64,000 bases of DNA, taken from assembly GCF_001613345.1 (NCBI RefSeq), contig NZ_BDCE01000064.1, positions 1 to 64,000 of the forward strand, read 5' to 3'. The notes beneath the pieces were generated by a model. It was not told where the DNA came from. It did no database searches and was given only the letters and a program-made list of their open reading frames with translations. Shown piece after piece: positions 58,367 through 64,000 of this stretch. Origin of the DNA: Nocardia uniformis NBRC 13702. Lineage in GTDB: Bacteria; Actinomycetota; Actinomycetes; Mycobacteriales; Mycobacteriaceae. Within the stretch, counting starts at the first letter, position 1; each line of letters opens with the position of its first letter. Position numbers and translations under genes: made by a program.

Positions 58367-59239
58367 CTAATCGACCAAAACTGTCGCGAATGTTGCGATT
58401 TGCCGGAATCCGACCTTCGCGTAGGCGCGACGCGCGACATCGTTATAGGAATTCACGTACAGGCTCGCGGTCCGTCCCGACGCCACCACAGCATTCGCCA
58501 CCGCCGCCGTACCCGCCGTGCCCAATCCCGCGCTACGCCGTTCCGGATGTACCCATACGCCCTGGATCTGGCCGGTGCGCCGGGACAGCGAACCCACCTC
58601 GGCCTTGTACACGACCACGCCCTCGTCGAAACGTGCCCAGGCGCGGCCGGATTCGATGAGCGCGGACACGCGACGACGGTAGCTGCGGCCACCGTCACCC
58701 GCGCGCGGGTCGACGCCGATCTCCTCGGTGAACATGGCGATGGCGGCGGCCAGGTAGGGCTCCAGCTCCTCCGGACGCACCCGGCGCACCCGCAGATCGG
58801 GTGCGGCGGCGGCGGCGGTGCGTTCGAGCGCCAACAGCGGTTGTTCGGGACGCAATTCGCGCGCCGGACCCCAGTGGTCGGCGAGCAGTTCCCACAGCGG
58901 TAGCGCGAGTTCGCGGCGACCCACCACCGATGAGCACACCCGCGGACCCCGGGCGGCGCGTTGGGCGAACGCCCGCAGATCATCATGGGTACCGCGCAAC
59001 GGCACCAGATTCGCGCCGGAGAAACACAATGACGCGTCCGGGCCGCCACGGCTCCACAGTTCCCCGTAGCTGCCGCGTCCGTCCAGACCGTATTCCTGGA
59101 GGCGGGCGGCCACCATGCAGCTCGCCACCGGATCGGTGTCGAGCACGCGCAATACCTGCGTCAGATCGCGGTTCGCGAGTTGACGTGCGCCAGAAATCTT
59201 GGTCCGACGGGTCGGCTCCAGCACAGTCCGCACGTTCAC
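58367..59239 (-). CDS. GNAT acetyltransferase (Rv2867c-like)
   Basis: A 290-residue protein with a C-terminal GNAT domain and an N-terminal half typical of the Rv2867c group, whose function is unknown. The acetyl-CoA motif is VHPERRSAGLGTAGTAAVANAVV (about 225-247), preceded by RTGQIQGVW, and LYVNSYNDVARRAYAKVGFRQIATF closes the fold. I prefer the GTG at 59239, which gives the length of the mycobacterial protein; the frame is open to 59296. It lies between ispG and the PBP as in mycobacteria. Confidence 0.85.
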   Translation of the reverse strand: MNVRTVLEPTRRTKISGARQLANRDLTQVLRVLDTDPVASCMVAARLQEYGLDGRGSYGELWSRGGPDASLCFSGANLVPLRGTHDDLRAFAQRAARGPRVCSSVVGRRELALPLWELLADHWGPARELRPEQPLLALERTAAAAAPDLRVRRVRPEELEPYLAAAIAMFTEEIGVDPRAGDGGRSYRRRVSALIESGRAWARFDEGVVVYKAEVGSLSRRTGQIQGVWVHPERRSAGLGTAGTAAVANAVVASGRTASLYVNSYNDVARRAYAKVGFRQIATFATVLVD

Positions 59240-59348
59240 AGCCTGCCACGACTTCTGAAAATGTGCCGGGCGTATGCGGAAAGGCGCAGTGTCCACCCGG
59301 ATTCACTCGGAGCGGACCCGGGTACACACCGTCGCTGCGCGAACGTGC

Positions 59349-60506
59349 TCAGCTGACGTTTACCACCGGCTCGCCCGCACCGGCCTGTTCGCCCATCTCC
59401 TCGGCCAAGCGCATGGCCTCCTCGATGAGGGTTTCGACGATGAGGTGCTCGGGAACGGTCTTGATGACCTCACCCTTGACGAAGATCTGGCCCTTGCCAT
59501 TACCGGAGGCCACACCCAGATCGGCCTCGCGGGCCTCACCCGGACCATTGACGACACAGCCCATGACGGCGACGCGCAGCGGCACCTCCATACCCTCGAG
59601 TCCGGCGCTGACGGCGTCGGCGAGCGTGTAGACGTCCACCTGGGCGCGGCCACACGAGGGGCAGGAAACGATTTCGAGCTTGCGGGGGCGCAGGTTCAGC
59701 GACTGCAGGATCTGGTTGCCGACCTTCACCTCCTCCACCGGGGGCGCGGACAACGAGACCCGGATGGTGTCGCCGATGCCCGCCGATAGCAGAGCGCCGA
59801 AGGCGGTCGCGGATTTGATGGTGCCCTGGAAGGCCGGTCCGGCCTCGGTGACGCCGAGATGCAGCGGGTAGTCACAGGCGGCGGCGAGCTGGCGGTAGGC
59901 CTCCACCATGATCACCGGGTCATTGTGCTTGACCGAGATCTTGATATCGCCGAAGCCGTGCTCCTCGAACAGGCTCGCCTCCCACAGGGCCGACTCGACG
60001 AGGGCCTCGGGGGTGGCCTTGCCGTACTTGGCCATCATGCGCTTATCGAGCGAACCGGCGTTCACACCGATGCGGATGGGGATACCGGCGGCACCGGCGG
60101 CCTTGGCGACTTCGCCGACGCGGCCGTCGAACTCCTTGATATTGCCGGGATTCACGCGCACCGCGGCACAGCCCGCGTCGATGGCGGCGAAGATATAGCG
60201 GGGCTGGAAGTGGATATCGGCGATAACCGGGATCGGCGACTTCTTGGCGATGGTGGCCAGGGCGTCGGCGTCTTCCTGTCGCGGACACGCCACGCGCACG
60301 ATGTCGCAGCCGGATGCGGTGAGTTCCGCGATCTGCTGCAACGTGGCGTTGACGTCGTGGGTTTTGGTGGTGGTCATGGACTGCACCGAGACGGGGGAAT
60401 CGCTTCCGACCCCAACCTTGCCCACCATCAGTTGGCGGGTCTTGCGCCGGGGTGCGAGGACGGCCGCCGGTGCGGGCGGCATCCCCAATGCGATGGCACT
60501 GCTCAC
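59349..60506 (-). CDS. ispG: 4-hydroxy-3-methylbut-2-enyl diphosphate synthase (flavodoxin)
   Basis: Penultimate enzyme of the MEP isoprenoid pathway, converting MEcPP to HMBPP with a [4Fe-4S] cluster. The 385-residue length matches the actinobacterial form. The TIM-barrel part shows SVQSMTTTKTHDVNATLQQI, ADIHFQPRYIFAA and RVNPGNIKEF. The cluster Cys residues are in SCPSCGRAQVDV (about 279, 282) and GCVVNGPGEARE (about 314), with Glu in the latter as the fourth ligand. dxr, two genes away, is an earlier step of the same pathway. Confidence 0.96.
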   Translation of the reverse strand: MSSAIALGMPPAPAAVLAPRRKTRQLMVGKVGVGSDSPVSVQSMTTTKTHDVNATLQQIAELTASGCDIVRVACPRQEDADALATIAKKSPIPVIADIHFQPRYIFAAIDAGCAAVRVNPGNIKEFDGRVGEVAKAAGAAGIPIRIGVNAGSLDKRMMAKYGKATPEALVESALWEASLFEEHGFGDIKISVKHNDPVIMVEAYRQLAAACDYPLHLGVTEAGPAFQGTIKSATAFGALLSAGIGDTIRVSLSAPPVEEVKVGNQILQSLNLRPRKLEIVSCPSCGRAQVDVYTLADAVSAGLEGMEVPLRVAVMGCVVNGPGEAREADLGVASGNGKGQIFVKGEVIKTVPEHLIVETLIEEAMRLAEEMGEQAGAGEPVVNVS

Positions 60507-60625
60507 GATCGCCTGCCTACTTTCGTCTTGTCCTCACCCGTTCCGGTCTCGAGTCTATCGACGCTCGAGTACCGACCGCTCTGTGACAGCGGCGACAAGG
60601 CTACGCCGCCTGGTCACCGCCCGGT

Positions 60626-60653
60626 GAATCGAGTGAGCCGAATCGAGTGAGCC
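60626..60653. repeat. 14-bp tandem duplication
   Basis: GAATCGAGTGAGCC occurs twice without spacing, at 60626-60639 and 60640-60653, in the gap between the divergent ispG and endonuclease V genes. It is 50 bases before the endonuclease start and may be a slippage product. Confidence 0.8.
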
Positions 60654-60702
60654 CTACGATTGGTATTCGTTTCAGAGGCCGGGAAGGTATAGGGGCAAGA
60701 AG

Positions 60703-61392
60703 TTGAAGGTTGGAATTCCTGATTCGTGGCCGAGTACCCCGGAGCAGGCCATTGCCCTCCAGGACCGCCTCCGCCCGCTGGTCCGCACGGAAAATCCCGC
60801 CCCGCCCCGGTTCCGTACGGTGGCGGGCCTCGACTCCGCCTATGACGACGACGGCAATGTCGCGGCGGTGGTGGTCGTCCTCGATGCCACCACCCTCGAA
60901 ACAGTCGGTACCGCCACCGCCCGCGGCACCACCGACTTTCCGTATGTCCCCGGCCTACTGGCCTTCCGGGAGCTGCCCACCACCCTGCGGGCCCTCGAAT
61001 CCCTCACCACCACACCGGATCTGCTGATCTGCGACAGTCAGGGCCTGGCCCACCCGCGCCGCTTCGGCTTCGCGTGCCATGTGGGCCTGCTCACCGATAT
61101 CCCCACCTTCGGTGTGGCGAAGAACGCCTGGGGCGATTACGCCGAACCCGGCCGGGAACGCGGCTCGTCCAGCGAGATCACTATCGACGGCGAGCCGGTG
61201 GGCCGCGCCCTGCGCACCCGCACCGACGTCAAACCGGTCTTCGTCTCCGTGGGGCACCGGATCGACCTGGAAACCGCGTGCGCGCAGGTCCTGTCGCTGA
61301 CCCCGGAATTTCGGCAGCCGGAAACCACGCGCCGCGCCGACCGGCTGTGCCGTGACCTGCTGCGCGAGAATTCGGCTAGGGGAACAGATTGA
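60703..61392 (+). CDS. nfi: Endonuclease V
   Basis: A 229-residue DNA repair enzyme that nicks near deoxyinosine and other deaminated bases. The catalytic acids lie in VAGLDSAYDDDGNVAAVVVV (Asp about 44) and LLICDSQGLAHPRRFGFACHVG (Asp about 110, with the following His), and GVAKNAWGDY is the conserved Lys block. The start is TTG at 60703, preceded by AGGGG; ATG or GTG starts are absent nearby. Its 3' end overlaps the end of the converging rip1 gene by 17 bases. Confidence 0.9.
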   Translation: MKVGIPDSWPSTPEQAIALQDRLRPLVRTENPAPPRFRTVAGLDSAYDDDGNVAAVVVVLDATTLETVGTATARGTTDFPYVPGLLAFRELPTTLRALESLTTTPDLLICDSQGLAHPRRFGFACHVGLLTDIPTFGVAKNAWGDYAEPGRERGSSSEITIDGEPVGRALRTRTDVKPVFVSVGHRIDLETACAQVLSLTPEFRQPETTRRADRLCRDLLRENSARGTD

Positions 61393-62584
61393 CCGGGTTG
61401 ACGATATCGGCGGCGAGGGTCAGCAGCATGTACGCGCCGCCGACGACCACCACCACGTAGGTGGCGGGCATGAGTTTCAGGTAGTCGACCGGGGCTCCGT
61501 CGGGCAGGCCCTTGCGGTTGCGGAAGAGGTTGCGCAGTTTCTCGTAGATGACCACGGCGATGTGGCCGCCGTCGAGTGGGAGCAGGGGCAGCAGGTTGAA
61601 GATGCCCAGGAAGAAGTTCAGGCTGGCCAGGACCAGGATGAACAGACCCCAGAGGCCGCGTTCCGCGGTTTCGCCGCCGATGCGGCTGGCGCCGTAGACG
61701 GAGACGGGGGTTTCGGGGTCGCGTTCACCGTCCCCCCATACGGCATCCCAGAGGGCCGAGACCTTGGCGGGCATTTGCGCCAGGGATTCGACGGTGCGGA
61801 CGCCCAGCTCGCCGGTGAAGGAGGCCGCCGCCGGGAGGGCGGCGGGGAAGCTGTATTCGACCGGCGGGCCCGAACTGTCCTGGCCGACACCGATTTTGGC
61901 GACCGTCTTGGGCTGGCCGCCCTTTTCCGGGTAGACCGTCGTCAGTTCCGGGGTGATGGGGACCGTCAGGGTCTCGCCGTCCCGCTCGACCGTGTAGGTG
62001 AACGGGCCGGTCTGCTTTTCGGTCTCTTCCTTGAATTCGACCCAGCTGTCGACGGGAGTGCCGTTGACGGCGGTCACCAGGTCGCCGCGTTGCAGCCCGG
62101 CGCGCTGGGCGGGGCCGTCACCGGTGCAGTCCTGATATGTCTTATCGGGGTTCTCGGTGCGCACGCAGCTCATCGACCCCAGCTGCGTCTCCGGCGGCTG
62201 CGTCAGATGCGGCAGTCCCCAACCGACCGCGAGGATCACAATGAGGATGTAGCCGAGCAGGAAGTTCATCGCGATGCCGCCGGACATGACGAACAGACGC
62301 TTCCAGGTGGCCTGCCGGTACATGGCCCGGTCCAGATCCTCCGGCGCGATCTCGTCGAGGGCGGTCATACCCGCGATATCGCAGAAACCGCCCAGTGGCA
62401 GCGCTTTCAGACCGTATTCGGTCTCGCCGCGGCGAAACGAGAACACACTCGGGCCGAAACCCACGAAGTACCGGCGCACCTTCATCCCGGTGGCCTGCGC
62501 GGCCCACATATGGCCGCATTCGTGCAGCGCGACCGACAAGGTGATGCCGAGGGCGAACAGCGCGAACCCGATCGCGTAAACCAT
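61376..62584 (-). CDS. rip1: Site-2 intramembrane protease (RseP/Rip1)
   Basis: A 402-residue membrane zinc protease that cleaves anti-sigma factors and other regulators within the membrane, as mycobacterial Rip1 (Rv2869c). The zinc motif HECGH (about 21-25) lies in the first membrane segment and the second zinc ligand region is LPLLPLDGGH (about 338) near the third. A PDZ domain occupies about 140-215 (RAGLQRGDLVTAVNGTPV). Four membrane segments are visible. It lies between dxr and ispG in conserved order; the gap to dxr is 21 bases. Confidence 0.95.
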   Translation of the reverse strand: MVYAIGFALFALGITLSVALHECGHMWAAQATGMKVRRYFVGFGPSVFSFRRGETEYGLKALPLGGFCDIAGMTALDEIAPEDLDRAMYRQATWKRLFVMSGGIAMNFLLGYILIVILAVGWGLPHLTQPPETQLGSMSCVRTENPDKTYQDCTGDGPAQRAGLQRGDLVTAVNGTPVDSWVEFKEETEKQTGPFTYTVERDGETLTVPITPELTTVYPEKGGQPKTVAKIGVGQDSSGPPVEYSFPAALPAAASFTGELGVRTVESLAQMPAKVSALWDAVWGDGERDPETPVSVYGASRIGGETAERGLWGLFILVLASLNFFLGIFNLLPLLPLDGGHIAVVIYEKLRNLFRNRKGLPDGAPVDYLKLMPATYVVVVVGGAYMLLTLAADIVNPVNLFP

Positions 62585-62605
62585 GCTGGTTTCGAACCCT
62601 CCTAG

Positions 62606-63745
62606 CTAGCCGCGCACGAATGTGCGGGCGCACTCACGCGCCCACGTATCCGCCGCGAGCACCTCGTCCAAAGTACTGGGTTCCCCGGCCCACCGGTCGG
62701 CGGACTCCACCACCCGGGCCACCGTGCGCACGATGTCCGGGAAACGAATCACGCCGTCGAGGAATGCCTGTACGGCGACTTCATTGGCGGCGTTGTAGAC
62801 CGCCGTCACACATCCACCCGTCGTACCCGCCTGGCGCGCCAGTTCGACGGCCGGGAACACCGTATTGTCCACGGGCTCGAACGTCCACGTCGAGGCGGTC
62901 GAGAAATCGCAGGCCGCCGCCGCGCCCGGCACCCGATCCGGCCAACCCAGCGCGAGCGCGATGGGCAGCTTCATATCGGGTGGACTGGCCTGGGCGAGAG
63001 TCGAGCCGTCGGTGAAGGTGACCATGGAATGCACAATGGACTGCGGATGCACGGTCACGTCGATGCGGTCGTAGGGGATGCCGAAGAGCAGATGCGTCTC
63101 GATGAGCTCCAGGCCCTTGTTCACCAGGCTGGCCGAGTTGAGGGTGTTCATCGGTCCCATGGACCAGGTCGGATGGGTCTTGGCCGCATCGGGATTCACC
63201 GATTCGAGCATGTCGGCGGTCCAGCCGCGGAACGGACCCCCGGAGGCGGTGAGCACCAGCCGATCCACCTCCTCGGCACGGCCGCCGCGCAAGCACTGCG
63301 CGAGCGCGGAATGCTCCGAATCCACCGGCACGATCTGGCCGGGCGCGGCGGCGCGAGTCACCAGGGAGCCGCCCGCGACGAGAGATTCCTTATTGGCCAG
63401 CGCCAGTCGCCGCCCGGATTCGAGGGTGGCGAGGGTCGGCTCCAGCCCGAGCGAGCCGACCAGTGCGTTGAGCACCACATCGGCGTCGGTGCGCCGCACC
63501 AGCTCGGTCGCGGCATGCGGACCGGCAAGCGCCACACCGAGTTTCGCGGCCGCCGCCGCATCGGCAACGGCCACATTGCGGGTACCGGTCTCGGCGATCT
63601 GGCGGGCCAGCAGTTCGGTATTGCCGCCGCGCGCGGCCAGACCAACCACTTCGAAACGATCGGGGTTGGCCGCGATGACCTCGAGGGCCTGGGTGCCAAT
63701 GGAACCGGTGCTGCCCAGCAGCAGAACTTTCACAACGTCGGACAC
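62606..63745 (-). CDS. dxr: 1-deoxy-D-xylulose 5-phosphate reductoisomerase
   Basis: Second enzyme of the MEP pathway, converting DXP to MEP with NADPH, and the target of fosmidomycin. The 379-residue protein shows the NADPH motif LLGSTGSIGTQALE (about 9-22), VDSEHSALAQCLRG with the metal-binding residues, and LTASGGPFRGW. DRIDVTVHPQSIVHSM and the C-terminal AANEVAVQAFLDG are also typical. The start is GTG at 63745. It is the first gene of the run dxr-rip1-ispG-GNAT-PBP. Confidence 0.97.
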   Translation of the reverse strand: MSDVVKVLLLGSTGSIGTQALEVIAANPDRFEVVGLAARGGNTELLARQIAETGTRNVAVADAAAAAKLGVALAGPHAATELVRRTDADVVLNALVGSLGLEPTLATLESGRRLALANKESLVAGGSLVTRAAAPGQIVPVDSEHSALAQCLRGGRAEEVDRLVLTASGGPFRGWTADMLESVNPDAAKTHPTWSMGPMNTLNSASLVNKGLELIETHLLFGIPYDRIDVTVHPQSIVHSMVTFTDGSTLAQASPPDMKLPIALALGWPDRVPGAAAACDFSTASTWTFEPVDNTVFPAVELARQAGTTGGCVTAVYNAANEVAVQAFLDGVIRFPDIVRTVARVVESADRWAGEPSTLDEVLAADTWARECARTFVRG

Positions 63746-63864
63746 GCGCCCATTGTCTCCTGACTCGATTTCCCATACCCCACGCCGCCACCCTGCTGGC
63801 TACGACGACCGGTCGTATGCCACCATATTGACCAGCAATCGTATCGAGCCATGAAGGAGCGAAA

Positions 63865-64000
63865 GTGGCCACGGAACTGGAACCCGCCCACAGCGCCGGG
63901 GTCGTCACCAAGGTCGATCCGGCCGAGGTTCCTTCCGCCGCTTGGGGTTGGAGCGGCGAGTCGAAGCGCACCTTCCGCATTGCCGGTTGGTTCGTCGTCG
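63865..64000 (+). CDS. DUF2631-family membrane protein (partial, runs off right edge)
   Basis: Only the first 45 codons are present. VPSAAWGWSGESKRTFRIAGWFVV is the signature of the small DUF2631 membrane proteins of Nocardia and Mycobacterium; a membrane segment is just beginning at the edge. The GTG start follows GAAGGAG. It is divergent from dxr. The function is unknown. Confidence 0.8.
   Translation, partial: MATELEPAHSAGVVTKVDPAEVPSAAWGWSGESKRTFRIAGWFVV

Noticed and set aside
1..64000. tRNA or rRNA genes marking island ends
   Set aside because: No stretch with tRNA-like arms or TTCGAATC-type T-loops in suitable context, and no rRNA sequence, was found on reading.

Overview
The window is high-GC actinobacterial DNA, most probably Nocardia or a close relative. 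The reasons are strong GC bias at third codon positions, frequent GTG starts, a core gene order matching the Mycobacterium tuberculosis Rv2848c-Rv2870c region as I remember it (cobB, cobO, chelatase, GNAT, mqo, hydrolase, map, then PBP, GNAT, ispG, rip1, dxr), families such as DUF2631, DUF5753/DUF397 and WXG-type proteins, and a large NRPS with a DrrABC exporter. All assignments were made by eye from motifs; no database search was run.

Layout. 1-13.5 kb is core: cobalamin genes (cobB partial, cobO, the chelatase chlD, cobQ), a WYL regulator opposite a VOC protein, mqo with an acetyltransferase, an alpha/beta hydrolase, and map. 13.6-56.2 kb is an accessory block lying between two halves of the conserved neighbourhood. 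It holds a luciferase-like oxidoreductase, a P450, a DUF574 methyltransferase, and an aminophosphonate uptake and degradation operon under a GntR regulator (17.7-24.8 kb). It continues with orphan ParD and AbiEi antitoxins, XRE/DUF397 pairs and ESX-like small proteins (24.9-38.9 kb), including a RelE-like toxin-antitoxin pair flanked by copies of a gene fragment. Last comes a 13.2-kb three-module NRPS gene preceded by a beheaded adenylation-domain gene and followed by drrABC (39.0-55.4 kb). 55.5-64 kb returns to core: nitrobindin, a secreted peptide, a penicillin-binding lipoprotein, GNAT, ispG, endonuclease V, rip1, dxr and the start of a DUF2631 gene.

The clearest special structure is in the chelatase gene. 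What looks like two genes (AAA+ ATPase, then VWA protein) is one chlD gene with a textbook -1 programmed frameshift signal: the heptamer GGGAAAA in phase, a 5-nt spacer, and a perfect 11-bp hairpin ending at the zero-frame stop. It predicts a 369-residue ATPase and a 703-residue ATPase-VWA fusion from one mRNA. Other structures of note are a REP-like palindromic repeat family in three places (one inside the phosphonate operon), paired GntR operators, a MerR-type operator, a palindromic site before an XRE gene, and several long perfect terminator hairpins.

How the genes work together: the cob genes make the corrin ring system, amidate and adenosylate it. The phosphonate operon imports an aminophosphonate, a flavoenzyme probably oxidises it, and a phosphonatase-like hydrolase with a conserved Schiff-base lysine position cleaves the C-P bond. 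The NRPS and DrrABC, which overlap by ATGA, look like a make-and-export pair for a small peptide of predicted D-L-D configuration, whose first condensation domain probably takes an acyl group from another protein.
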